A stretch of 64,000 nt of DNA from JAHEKD01 sp965215945 (GTDB lineage: Bacteria > Pseudomonadota > Gammaproteobacteria > Arenicellales > JAHEKD01). The DNA is taken from positions 1 to 64,000 of the forward strand of contig CBDCFC010000051.1 of NCBI GenBank assembly GCA_965215945.1, written 5' to 3'. Positions 27,571 to 35,708 of the stretch are shown here, piece after piece. The position numbers and the translations under genes are program-made. A model generated the notes under the pieces. It did no database searches and was not told where the DNA came from. It worked only from the letters and a program-made list of their open reading frames with translations. Each line of letters starts with the position of its first letter. Within the stretch, counting starts at the first letter, position 1.

Positions 27571-28307
27571 CTAATCCGTTAAATCGCAGGACGTTTTTTA
27601 AAGGTTGCTTATCCGCAACCGCAATGGTGTTGAGTAATCCATCTTTGTTGTCCCAAGCCAGCACAGATTTTAAAGCCTATTCAAAAGTACAGTTAGTTGA
27701 CAACACCGATCAGCCGATTACCAGCCGCTCGCTTGAAAAAAAACAATGTTATGTATTCAATTACCCCTATGTTACAACGCCATGTTTTTTGATTAACCTG
27801 GGTGAAACGGTTAAACAACCTCAGCAACTGCAAACGGAGAACGGGAAGTTATATGATTGGCAGGAGGCGTCGGCCCTGAAAACTCAATTGTTGCATTTGC
27901 CGCGATTTGTGCGCACAAGCTGAGCTACCCAACCAAAACGATCAGCTTTATCAATTATCACCCGCAACAAATTGTTACAACAGAAGAAAATCAATCCACC
28001 GGTAATAGCCAGCAAGTCATATTTTGTTGCTCGGAGCGCAGTATGTACGATCCTTTAAAAGGGAGCTGAAGTGATCGGTGGGCCGGCACCACAGCCATTA
28101 ACGACAATTGTGCTTGAGCATGATGTGGATAATGATAATTATTATGCTATTGGAACCTTAGGCCCTGAATTATATGAAGACTTTTTTGAACGTTTTGGAT
28201 TCAACCTGACACTAGAGAATGAAATCAATGATGTGGCGTTGCCAGTTGAGGGGACAACAATCATTCATCACCAAAGCGAATATAGCAAGCATCTGCAATC
28301 GTGTTGA
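27567..28307 (+). pseudogene. Tat-exported Rieske-like protein, two frameshifts and an altered cluster motif
   Basis: The start at 27567 overlaps the preceding gene by ATGA. A Tat-type leader (LNRRTFFKGCLSATAMVLSN) heads the protein. The frame breaks at about 27860 (YDWQ to GGVGPENSIVAFAAICAHKL) and at 28065 in a GGG run (DPLKG to AEVIGGPAPQPLTTIVLEHD). First Rieske motif: CAH. The second is CCSERSMYDP, where the C-x-x-H His is not present (Arg at the expected place). The tail is complete to 28307. It would be a periplasmic [2Fe-2S] protein of the formate dehydrogenase locus if functional. Breaks plus the missing ligand leave function doubtful. Confidence 0.7.
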
Positions 28308-28352
28308 TCTAAAATCAGGCGGACCGAGCGAATTACAAGGATTCTGACATAA

Positions 28353-29426
28353 ATGACTAGCAGCAGTCGTGAGCAAATTGAGCAAGCCCTGAAGACGATT
28401 ATTGATCCGCATAACGAGCTGGATTTAATTGCCGGAAATGCAATCAAAGACATAAAGATAGACAATGAAAAAATCAACATAGAATTGTCATTGGGCTATC
28501 CGGCTAAATCCTGGCATGCGGAGTTGATTAACACTGTCAAAGGTGTTGTCGAAAATGCCGACGTTTCGATAAATTCCAACATGGTTGCCCACAAGGTTCA
28601 GGAAGGTATCAAGCCGCTCAAAGGTGTTAAAAACATGATTGCTATCGCCTCAGGCAAGGGTGGTGTGGGCAAATCAACCTTGACTGCAAATTTCGCGCTG
28701 GCCTTGTCGGCCGAGGGTGCGAAAGTGGGTGTGCTGGATGCTGATATTTATGGTCCCAGCCAACCCAGAATGCTGGGCATAAGTGGCCGACCTTCGTCAA
28801 ATGACGGAAAAATGCTGCAACCGCTGGAAAGTTATAACCTGCAAGTGATGTCAATTGGTTTTCTGGTTGACGAAGAATCCCCGATGATCTGGCGCGGCCC
28901 GATGGTGACCCAGGCGCTGGAGCAAATGCTTAACAACACCGACTGGAATGATCTGGACTATTTAATTATCGACCTGCCACCGGGCACCGGCGATACGCAA
29001 TTAACATTAGCACAAAAAGTACCGGTATCAGGCTCATTGATCGTCACCACGCCACAGGACATCGCCTTGCTCGATGCCCGCAAGGCTTACAAAATGTTCG
29101 AGAAAGTCGACATTCCAGTTCTAGGCGTGGTTGAAAACATGAGCACCCATATTTGCTCAAAGTGCGGCCATGAAGAACATATCTTCGGCAGCCAGGGTGG
29201 GCAAAAAATGGCAGACCAGTACCAGTTAAATTTTCTTGGAGACATTCCTTTAGATATTTCCATCCGCGAAAACGCAGACGGCGGCCAACCCACAGTCATC
29301 GCTGACCCGGACGGTCCAATCGCCCAGAAATACAAAACCATCGCTCGCAAGGCCGCCGCCAAACTGGCATTACGCAAAAAAGACTACAGCGATAAATTTC
29401 CGAATATCACTATACATCCGGGATAG
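28353..29426 (+). CDS. apbC: Mrp/ApbC-type iron-sulfur cluster carrier ATPase
   Basis: 357 residues. An N-terminal MIP18/DUF59 domain (about 1-85) is followed by the P-loop ATPase with the deviant Walker A IASGKGGVGKSTLTANFALA, the GVLDADIYGPSQPRMLG segment, and LIIDLPPGTGDTQLTLAQ. The C-terminal CSKCGH supplies the CxxC that bridges an Fe-S cluster in a dimer. It delivers [4Fe-4S] clusters to apoproteins. It comes 45 bp after the Rieske-like gene. Being a housekeeping gene, its place here may be chance, though an Fe-S-rich enzyme locus is a fitting neighbour. Confidence 0.93.
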   Translation: MTSSSREQIEQALKTIIDPHNELDLIAGNAIKDIKIDNEKINIELSLGYPAKSWHAELINTVKGVVENADVSINSNMVAHKVQEGIKPLKGVKNMIAIASGKGGVGKSTLTANFALALSAEGAKVGVLDADIYGPSQPRMLGISGRPSSNDGKMLQPLESYNLQVMSIGFLVDEESPMIWRGPMVTQALEQMLNNTDWNDLDYLIIDLPPGTGDTQLTLAQKVPVSGSLIVTTPQDIALLDARKAYKMFEKVDIPVLGVVENMSTHICSKCGHEEHIFGSQGGQKMADQYQLNFLGDIPLDISIRENADGGQPTVIADPDGPIAQKYKTIARKAAAKLALRKKDYSDKFPNITIHPG

Positions 29427-29920
29427 TATTTCAGCTAAGCCCCAGTCGTCATTCCGGATACTGAATCAAGTTCAGCACAGGCTTGATCCGGAATCCAGTT
29501 TTCTATCTTGTAGAAGAGGTTGGTTGAAACCGTTATTTATTATTTTTTGTCGCCGACCCTTTTCCTTCTTGTCATTGCGCACCCATTCGGGCATAAAAGC
29601 GGAGCGCGGCAATCCAACAAAATATAGATTGCCACAGTCGTTTCACTCCTTCGCAATGACTGTTTTTATTTATTAGAGGGGTTAATTTTTAGATTCCCCC
29701 CATCGTCATTCCGGAATCACTTAGTGATGTCCGGAATCCAGTGTGTCATTGAGAGCTGACTCCATCATTCTGAGGCGCTTTAGCGCCGTGAGGATCTCTT
29801 AATCGCTGTTTGGGCTTAAACCGAAGGCATTCTTTGAATCGAATCAATTTTTAACAAAAAATGAAAATAAAGTTAGGTAAGATTAATAAGTGTTGAATTT
29901 ATATTTGGGCCAATTTAATA
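29427..29920. repeat. Gene-free block of dispersed palindromic repeats
   Basis: About 490 bases with no gene. Four units are seen. 29446-29498 opens TCGTCATTCCGGATAC and closes GATCCGGAATCCAG. 29571-29660 is a 90-bp unit bounded by GTCATTGCG and CGCAATGAC. 29704-29742 opens CGTCATTCCGGAATCA and closes TGTCCGGAATCCAG. 29764-29800 has the hairpin GGCGC-TTTA-GCGCC. These belong to the widespread non-coding intergenic repeats of gammaproteobacteria. Related units lie at 15440, 32861, 33034 and 46540. Confidence 0.75.
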
Positions 29921-29965
29921 GTGACCATTAATAGTGAACCTTATTTGAACACTAAAGATATTTTT

Positions 29966-30912
29966 ATGCCAACACCTAGAGCGTATAAATTTATACCCAC
30001 AGCGAGCCCGCATTTTATAGACTCGTTGGATAAAATGATTAATGAAAATACAATTTGGCTTTCAAAGGTCGTAGATTTTAACGACCCACTAGAAATGGCA
30101 TCTTTCACCAAAGATAGCGATATTGATGTTGCTGTACATCATATACTTTCTGGTTTTTTTGAATTAATAATGCAGGATGGATATCTTGACAAGATATTAA
30201 ACCAGCAAGAAAAAATGCCCGATCTGTTGAAAAATAAAAACCTCAATAGAAGGGACTTAGAGCAATTTTTAATTTCACTTAAAGATACAACCCTTGAAAA
30301 GGAAAATCCAATAGAACATTTCCTACAGTTGGCACAAGATTCAGAAATAAATCTCTATCAGATAATTTATGATTCTTGTAACAATGCACGTAATCATCCC
30401 ATTGACAATGCATATGTCTACTGTCTTTCAGGAAATATATCGAACTCAGCAATGTGGGCATACTATGGAGACCAACATAGAGGAATTGCGGTTGAATTTT
30501 ATAAAATGTCGACCCTGGCTGCACATGCGCAAACTGTTAGTTATACAGATAGAACGCCGATTATATCTGTTAAGAGCGATAACCTTGATACCTAACTACA
30601 AAAAATATTTATTGGCAGCATGAATCGGAGCGAAGATATATTGTAATTACTCTTGGTAAATCACAGGATAGAGACGGAGAATTTTTGCCTGGCACAAACA
30701 ATTTCAAATTTAATAATCATGCTTTAGAGAAATCAGAAGGGAGACTTGTCAAAGCCATTTACTTTGGTTTGAATACATCACGGGAGGATAAAAATAAAAT
30801 TGCAGAATGTATAAATCGTGCAGAATACCCAATCCATTTACTAAAAGCTTGCCCTGTTCCAGAGCATTACTCAATTGATTTTTGTCAGGTTACAAGTAAA
30901 GAGTTTCTTTAA
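29966..30912 (+). pseudogene. DUF2971 protein, one frameshift
   Basis: The ATG at 29966 opens PTPRAYKFIPTASPHFIDSL; a GTG at 29921 would add 15 residues and cannot be excluded. The DUF2971 signatures are ENTIWLSKVVDFNDPLEMAS, NSAMWAYYGDQHRGIAVEFY and VSYTDRTPII. The frame ends at 30595 after SDNLDT. One base shift gives LTTKNIYWQHESERRYIVIT, the usual 'W..E.E+R' block, and runs to a stop at 30912. DUF2971 proteins occur in defence and mobile contexts, with unknown biochemistry. No partner gene is adjacent. Confidence 0.75.
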
Positions 30913-30934
30913 ATGATTTTTTTTGAATGAATTA

Positions 30935-30952
30935 GGGTCAGACTCGAATTTA
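30935..30952 (+). repeat. Left copy of an 18-base direct repeat flanking the HxlR/SnoaL pair
   Basis: GGGTCAGACTCGAATTTA. A near-identical copy (one base shorter) lies at 32018-32034 in the same orientation, about 1.08 kb away, on the far side of the two-gene module. Short tags like this often mark the edges of small mobile or recombining units. Confidence 0.6.
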
Positions 30953-30991
30953 AGAATTTTTCCAGTCGACTGAACTCAAGTGTTAGATTTA

Positions 30992-31381
30992 CTATCTACT
31001 CAATAAATCACTCATCAATTTCTCACGATCATTTTTTGCCCTATCTATCACTCGCTTAGGGGCGTTGGTGTCTGGATCGTATTTACTGCTCCAAATGAGC
31101 ATCTCTAGCATGATCGGCAGCATATCTTTGCCTGCCTGAGTAGGTGCATAAACTTTTTTTCTTTTATCGTTGCTATCGGTTTGTTTGCTGATCAAGCCAT
31201 CTTTCTCAAGTCTTTCTAAGCGGCTGGATAAAATATTAGTTGCCATATTTTCATCTGAATTTTTTAGCTCCGAATACGAGCTTTTACCAAAAAATATGAG
31301 ATCTCGAAGTATTAACAAACTCCATTTATCGCCTACAAAATCCAATACATTGGAGATTGGGCAATCTGAACGTCTTGGCAT
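30992..31381 (-). CDS. HxlR-family winged-helix transcriptional regulator
   Basis: 129 residues. It opens with the redox-type HxlR signature CPISNVLDFVGDKWSLLILR (Cys7 conserved), followed by the wing region SYSELKNSDENMATNILSSR LERLEKDGLI (read as two blocks) and DKRKKVYAPTQAGKDMLPIM. HxlR proteins sense thiol-reactive or aldehyde stress through the N-terminal Cys. It is divergent from the SnoaL-like gene at 31527, its probable target, across 145 bp. Confidence 0.9.
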   Translation of the reverse strand: MPRRSDCPISNVLDFVGDKWSLLILRDLIFFGKSSYSELKNSDENMATNILSSRLERLEKDGLISKQTDSNDKRKKVYAPTQAGKDMLPIMLEMLIWSSKYDPDTNAPKRVIDRAKNDREKLMSDLLSR

Positions 31382-31526
31382 ATTGCATCTCGTTTTACTT
31401 TGAAACAGCTATTTATCTTAAATCACTTGCAATTTGCAATCAAATAATTTAACTTGCATAATGAAAGTTAAATTCATAGCTGCCAAGTTAAGCGGTCAAA
31501 GTAGATTAAGTAATCAGGAGTAAAAT
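31382..31526. promoter_or_regulatory. Divergent promoter region with repeated TTGCAA half sites
   Basis: Between hxlR and the SnoaL-like gene lie ACTTGCAATTTGCAAT (31425-31440) and ACTTGCATAATG (31452-31463). TTGCAATTTGCAA is nearly palindromic and the ACTTGCA core recurs 27 bases further. This is a plausible HxlR operator. AGGAG precedes the ATG at 31527. Confidence 0.4.
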
Positions 31527-32006
31527 ATGCCAAATCCCCAAATTAATTTAGATTCGTTAACAAAGGAGAATTGGAGTGCCGAGGACAAAAATAATGCCCA
31601 AGCCGTCGTGGAGTTTGTTCAACTTATCATGAACGATCATAATTTCGACGAGATTTTACGGCGCTACGCAGGCAGTCCCTACAAACAACACAATCGTAAC
31701 ATTGCCGATGGTATTGAAGGAGTCGTCAAAACTCTAAGTGATTTAGTAAAAAATGCACCTGAGTTTAGCTATGACGTTAAACATATTTATGTAGATGGCG
31801 AATACGTTACATTACATTCTCATGCCACGCTGAAGGCTAAGCATCGAGGTGATGATTCACAGGGTCTAAATATCGTCGATATTTGGAAGGTGGTTGATGG
31901 CCGTTTGGTTGAACACTGGGATGCTATTCAAGGTATTAGCCTTTCTATGCGATTGTACGGGTTATTTTCTGGCGGAAAAGTTCGAAACGGTAATGGTGTT
32001 TTCTAG
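31527..32006 (+). CDS. SnoaL-like/NTF2-fold protein
   Basis: 159 residues. The SnoaL-like pattern is AVVEFVQLIMNDHNFDEILR, the core YAGSPYKQHNRNIADGIEGV, then VDIWKVVDGRLVEHWDAIQG. Members are ester cyclases, isomerases or orphan stress proteins; the conserved Asp/His near HNRNI and EHWD suggest a small-molecule pocket. An RBS (AGGAG) precedes the ATG. Divergent HxlR regulation hints at a role in response to a reactive small molecule. The substrate is unknown. Confidence 0.82.
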   Translation: MPNPQINLDSLTKENWSAEDKNNAQAVVEFVQLIMNDHNFDEILRRYAGSPYKQHNRNIADGIEGVVKTLSDLVKNAPEFSYDVKHIYVDGEYVTLHSHATLKAKHRGDDSQGLNIVDIWKVVDGRLVEHWDAIQGISLSMRLYGLFSGGKVRNGNGVF

Positions 32007-32017
32007 TAAAGTAAATG

Positions 32018-32034
32018 GGGTCAGACTCGATTTA
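32018..32034 (+). repeat. Right copy of the direct repeat flanking the HxlR/SnoaL pair
   Basis: GGGTCAGACTCGATTTA, matching the copy at 30935-30952 apart from one missing A. Its last base is the first base of the ATG of the Stf0 gene, so the tag forms the leader of that gene and may have replaced its original upstream region. Confidence 0.6.
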
Positions 32035-32787
32035 TGATAAAGAATAATCGCTCATACATTATTTGTGCGACACCCAGGAGTGGAAGTACGCTTTTGTGCG
32101 ATCTTCTGACCGGTACTGAAGTGGCTGGACGTCCAGATTCATTTTTCAATTTGATTCGTTTGACTGGCCCAGTTACTTCAATGTATCGACAGTCAAGTGG
32201 GGAGATAAGTATGAATTTGATCAGGCTTATTTATCTGCCGTAATGGAGTATGGCGCGAATAGTACTTCTGTCTTTGGCATGCGCTTGATGTGGGAGAGCC
32301 TTGGTTATCTTTCGAAACGACTAGAATCGTTTCATCCAGGCTTGCCGAGTGATAGTGCCAGGTTTCAAGCAGCTTTTGGAGAACCTGTTTATCTGCATCT
32401 CTCACGACAGGATAAAGTTGCTCAGACGGTGTCTGAACTTAGAGCTGAACAGTCAGGTTTGTGGCATGTTTGGGCTGATGGGAGCGAGCGCGAGCGACTT
32501 AAACCGGCAAGTACACCAGTCTATAATTATCAAGCTCTTTCAGAGCTTGTAAAAATAGGTGAGGAACATGATATAGCGTGGTTCAATTGGTTCACTCAGC
32601 AAGGCATTGAGCCAGTAAAGCTAACGTATGAGGAACTTGCTGCCGATCCCCAGGCTGTTTTGGCAACTGTATTGTCGCTCTTGATTTGGATCCCACTATT
32701 GCTAAAAGTGTTAAACCGAAAACGGCAAAGTTAGCTGATAGCCAAAGTCGCGAGTGGATTGCTCGTTTCCGAGCAGAGAAAAACTAA
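32034..32787 (+). pseudogene. Stf0-family sulfotransferase, two frameshifts
   Basis: The start at 32034 gives the PAPS loop YIICATPRSGSTLLCDLL and RPDSFF. The reading then shifts near 32150 into DSFDWPSYFNVSTVKWGDKY and SVFGMRLMWESLGYL. The centre is intact (VYLHLSRQDKVAQTVSELRA, the 3'-phosphate region). A second shift near 32670 leads to ALDLDPTIAKSVKPKTAKLA and the end REWIARFRAEKN at 32787. Stf0 enzymes sulfate carbohydrates such as trehalose. The whole domain can be rebuilt by two single-base changes, so it is recent decay or sequence error. Confidence 0.8.
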
Positions 32788-33097
32788 TTAGTCTCTGATG
32801 AGTTCTTCTTAGGAACTGCAATCAATTTGAAACATGAAATCCAATTTCATTATTCGTCATTGCGGGCTTGTGCTGGGACACTTTAATTTTATTTTTCCGG
32901 CCTTGACCTGCAATCCAGTGGCTTTTCTTATTACTCAGCGAAATCAGTTAACATTAACTTCTTTAAGAAGCATGTTGAAATTGAAAAGAAACACTGTCTG
33001 TTGAAGTTATTGAATAATTAGAAATGCCGATGGATGCCGGATCGAGCCCGGCATGACGAAATCAAGTCAAATGGACAGCAGTGAATTTTCATAGTAA
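32788..33097. repeat. Gene-free stretch with dispersed repeats
   Basis: 310 bases. A degraded unit starts CGTCATTGCGGG at 32856 and ends CTGCAATCCAGTGG near 32922. The hairpin ATGCCGG / CCGGCAT at 33034-33054 is followed by GACGA, the same family as 15440-15459. No coding potential or RNA gene is seen. Confidence 0.6.
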
Positions 33098-33337
33098 TTA
33101 ATTTCGTCGGCTTTCTTTCACGTCCTCGGAAAGCCAAACTTTGATTAACGATTGATAAGGTATATCTCTTTTATTGGCTTCAATTTTGATACTGTTCAAC
33201 AATGTTTCAGGAAGCCTGAGAGAAATCGTCTTTGTTGAAGGTTTTAAGTTACTCAAATTGACAGATTTGGCCTGGGTCCAGTCTACATAATCACTGGAAT
33301 CATGCTTTTCCCATGAAGGCTCGTTCTTCCGCTTCAT
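33098..33337 (-). CDS. brnA: BrnA/CopG-type antitoxin
   Basis: 79 residues. The C-terminal ribbon-helix-helix is clear: TISLRLPETLLNSIKIEANK, RDIPYQSLIKVWLSEDV. A Trp/Asp-rich N terminus (EKHDSSDYVDWTQAK) matches BrnA antitoxins, which bind BrnT and repress their own operon. It lies 8 bp after the truncated BrnT reading on the same strand, the usual toxin-antitoxin order. The gene is intact. Confidence 0.8.
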   Translation of the reverse strand: MKRKNEPSWEKHDSSDYVDWTQAKSVNLSNLKPSTKTISLRLPETLLNSIKIEANKRDIPYQSLIKVWLSEDVKESRRN

Positions 33338-33345
33338 TTTTAAAT

Positions 33346-33543
33346 TCAGGTATGTTTTTGGCTTTGCTCATAAAAAATTTTCTCTTTTCGATGCATGTTG
33401 CGTGCAGAAATGACCCGTATTAGCGTTTGTTTTGCACGCAGAGTGAAAGTAATATGCAACAAGCGAGTTTTATCAGTCTTACCAAGTGCATGGTAGCGTA
33501 ATTCAGTAACGGAAAGAAGGGGACAAATAAGAATCAATTGCAA
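33346..33543 (-). pseudogene. brnT: BrnT-like toxin fragment, N terminus missing
   Basis: The readable part has the BrnT C-terminal half: ELRYHALGKTDKTRLLHITF and RVISARNMHRKEKIFYEQ. BrnT RNases are about 90 residues and begin with a W-D-x-x-K-xxxNxxKHG motif. None of that is found in any frame upstream of about 33490 on this strand; the sequence runs into the inverted-repeat element at 33572. The catalytic fold is therefore incomplete, and the toxin is very probably dead while the antitoxin survives. Confidence 0.72.
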
Positions 33544-33571
33544 TTATCTTTGACCCTTGATCTATAATATC

Positions 33572-33816
33572 AGCCCGCATTTCTCACCAGGCGGACAAGA
33601 CAAATGAGAAAAAGTAATTTGAATCAAAGCTTTGCCAGTGGAAACACCAACACCAAAGCGTGGCACTATGTCCTGTTTGGTTTTTGGCCCAATCTCTTTT
33701 CACATCCTGGACGATCCTCCTTGAACCATAGCTACGGCTATGCTTCGGCGGACGATCGCCCAGCCTGTTTCGATAGATTGATCCAAAACTCCAAACCCCG
33801 GAGAGAAATGCGGGCT
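33572..33816. mobile_element. MITE-like inverted-repeat element (copy 1, 245 bp)
   Basis: AGCCCGCATTTCTC (33572-33585) and its exact complement (33803-33816) bound a non-coding 245-bp unit. Inside, GTTTGGTTTTTGGCCCAATCT and the following TCACATCCTGGACGATCCTCC (read as overlapping blocks) align with the 300-bp unit at 63258-63557, which has the same AGCCCG ends. An internal palindrome TAGCTACGGCTA lies near 33730. No transposase. It separates the toxin remnant from the TetR gene. Confidence 0.65.
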
Positions 33817-33841
33817 AGAGTTTAGCCGCGGTTCTTTGTTC

Positions 33842-34468
33842 ATGACTGAAAAACCTTTAGACCGCCAACAAATACTCGATCAGGCTATCGAGCTTGCCCT
33901 GCAAAGCTCCTGGGAATCCTTGAGTTTTTCGCAGCTTGCCGATTCGCTAAATTGTTCCTTGGCTGATGTCGCACAACATTTTCGTTCCAAAGATGATATG
34001 GCCGAAGCATTTTTTGACCGAGCCGACCGGGCGATGTGGGCACTGAATTCCGATAAAACCTATCGTAATCTCTCCGACGAAGATAAATTATTTGAGTGCA
34101 TTATGTGCTGGTTGGAAAGCCTTGCACCTTATAAACCGCTGGTTAAAGAAATGCTTGGTTATAAACTGGAGCCTGGGCATTTTCATCTTCAGGCCCACGG
34201 TGTGACACGCATCAGCCGGACGGTTCAATGGTTTCGTGACGTTGCCGAGCGCGAACACAACGGTTTGAAGCTTGTTGCTGATGAATTTGCAGTGACCAGC
34301 GCCTATTTGGCCGGCTTTTCCTGTTTTTTGTACGATAAAAGTGAGGGACATAGTAAAACTCGTTCCCTATTAAAACGATTGTTACATCAAATCGATCAAG
34401 GCCATAAATTATTTACATTCGGTAGTAGTCGTAATACTGATTCCAGTGAAAACAAGGATGCAACATAA
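33842..34468 (+). CDS. TetR-family regulator
   Basis: 208 residues from the ATG at 33842. The N-terminal helix-turn-helix is typical: DRQQILDQAIELALQSSWES, then LSFSQLADSLNCSLADVAQHFRSKDDMAEAFF in two blocks. The C-terminal ligand domain resembles COQ9/TetR_C-type helical bundles (WLESLAPYKPLVKEMLGYKL). No good ribosome site precedes it, and the inverted-repeat element ends 25 bases upstream, so its native leader may be lost. It is 16 bp before the DUF457 gene and probably co-transcribed. Confidence 0.8.
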   Translation: MTEKPLDRQQILDQAIELALQSSWESLSFSQLADSLNCSLADVAQHFRSKDDMAEAFFDRADRAMWALNSDKTYRNLSDEDKLFECIMCWLESLAPYKPLVKEMLGYKLEPGHFHLQAHGVTRISRTVQWFRDVAEREHNGLKLVADEFAVTSAYLAGFSCFLYDKSEGHSKTRSLLKRLLHQIDQGHKLFTFGSSRNTDSSENKDAT

Positions 34469-34484
34469 CGGAGCTGATTAGTCT

Positions 34485-35546
34485 GTGGATGCATTGACGC
34501 ATGTTGTGATCGGCGCATCGGTTGCTCAACTTCCCTTGGGCAAGTCGAAATCTGGCATGAGCTTCAAGCAAAAGGCGCTGATAGGCTGTGTCGCGGCGCT
34601 TTTCCCCGATATTGATTACCTGTTTTTCCCGCTAAACCCACTGGAGTTTCTTGCTTATTGGCACAGAAGTTGGACTCATTCCGTTGTGTTGGCACCATTG
34701 TGGGCGTTGTTGCTAACTTTAGGCTGGCAATTATTCAAAGACATGAAAAAGCACATGTTTGCGTTGTATTGGATTAGTTTAGCCGTACTGTTGTCACATA
34801 TTATTTTGGATAGCTTAACCATGTACGGAACACAGTGGCTGATGCCATTGAGTCACCACAAAATCAGCATGAACCTGTTATTCGTGATTGATGGTTATTT
34901 TACATTGTGCGCTTTGATTGTGTTGGCGGTATTATTTTTTAAACAAGCATCAAAATTTCGGTGGTTGGCTGTGTTTGTTCCAATCGCTTATTTGGGCCTG
35001 GTTTATCAGATAAAGCATCAGGCTTATCAGCAAGTGGTTACAAGTGGTCAGCAAATCAACTCGAATTCGGCTGTTACGTCATTGCCACAACCGTTTTCCC
35101 CATTCTATTGGCAGGCGATACAGCAAGATCATGATGATATTGATCAGGCTTACTTGAGGCTTATAAATGATCCTGTTGCCTCAACGATCAGTGCGTTGTT
35201 AGGCAAACCATCACAACAAGATCATTATCAGTTACCGGATCGATTGCAGTGGCGTCAATTTTCCTTATTTCCTGAGCAATCACCTTGGCGAGAACAAGCT
35301 AAAGAAGTCTGGGCTCACCAATCATTCAAAGCCTTTCAAGACTTTGCCGTTTATCCTGTGTTTTATCAGCTTGAAGATGGAAACAATGGAACTTGTATTT
35401 GGTTTAGTGATTTACGTTACCACTGGCCTAACTCCATTCCATCATTTCGTTACGGCATGTGTAAAGAAGATATTCAAGATTGGAAGTTATATCGGAAAAA
35501 GTATTTCAGTCATGAAGCGGCTGAAATAAGGCCAGGCTCGAATTAG
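34485..35546 (+). CDS. DUF457/YdjM-type membrane-bound metal-dependent hydrolase
   Basis: 353 residues starting at GTG 34485 with GGAG 11 bases upstream. The N-terminal family motif is MDALTHVVIGASVAQL, with the metal-type signatures LFPDIDYLF, HRSWTHS and LSHIILDSL. Five to six helices lie in residues 30-185. A soluble C-terminal half of about 160 residues (ending FRYGMCKEDIQDWKLYRKKY) follows. Members are LexA-regulated or phospholipid-related membrane hydrolases with poorly known substrates. A close upstream TetR gene suggests local control. Confidence 0.85.
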   Translation: MDALTHVVIGASVAQLPLGKSKSGMSFKQKALIGCVAALFPDIDYLFFPLNPLEFLAYWHRSWTHSVVLAPLWALLLTLGWQLFKDMKKHMFALYWISLAVLLSHIILDSLTMYGTQWLMPLSHHKISMNLLFVIDGYFTLCALIVLAVLFFKQASKFRWLAVFVPIAYLGLVYQIKHQAYQQVVTSGQQINSNSAVTSLPQPFSPFYWQAIQQDHDDIDQAYLRLINDPVASTISALLGKPSQQDHYQLPDRLQWRQFSLFPEQSPWREQAKEVWAHQSFKAFQDFAVYPVFYQLEDGNNGTCIWFSDLRYHWPNSIPSFRYGMCKEDIQDWKLYRKKYFSHEAAEIRPGSN

Positions 35547-35708
35547 TTTACATAGATCATAATGTACCGGCTAATTTTTTGTCAGCTTGACTATTGAACC
35601 TCGGGATTGGATTAAAATTGCCGAATTCAATATCAAATGTACAAGCTACTTAATATCTGGTAGCCTAGCCGCTTCTTTCAGATGATAAAAATACGAGGGA
35701 ATTTTTTA

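Noticed and set aside
33604..33825. A 73-residue open reading frame with ATG start
   Set aside because: It lies inside the inverted-repeat element, has no coding signature or ribosome site, and its codons reflect the palindromic DNA.
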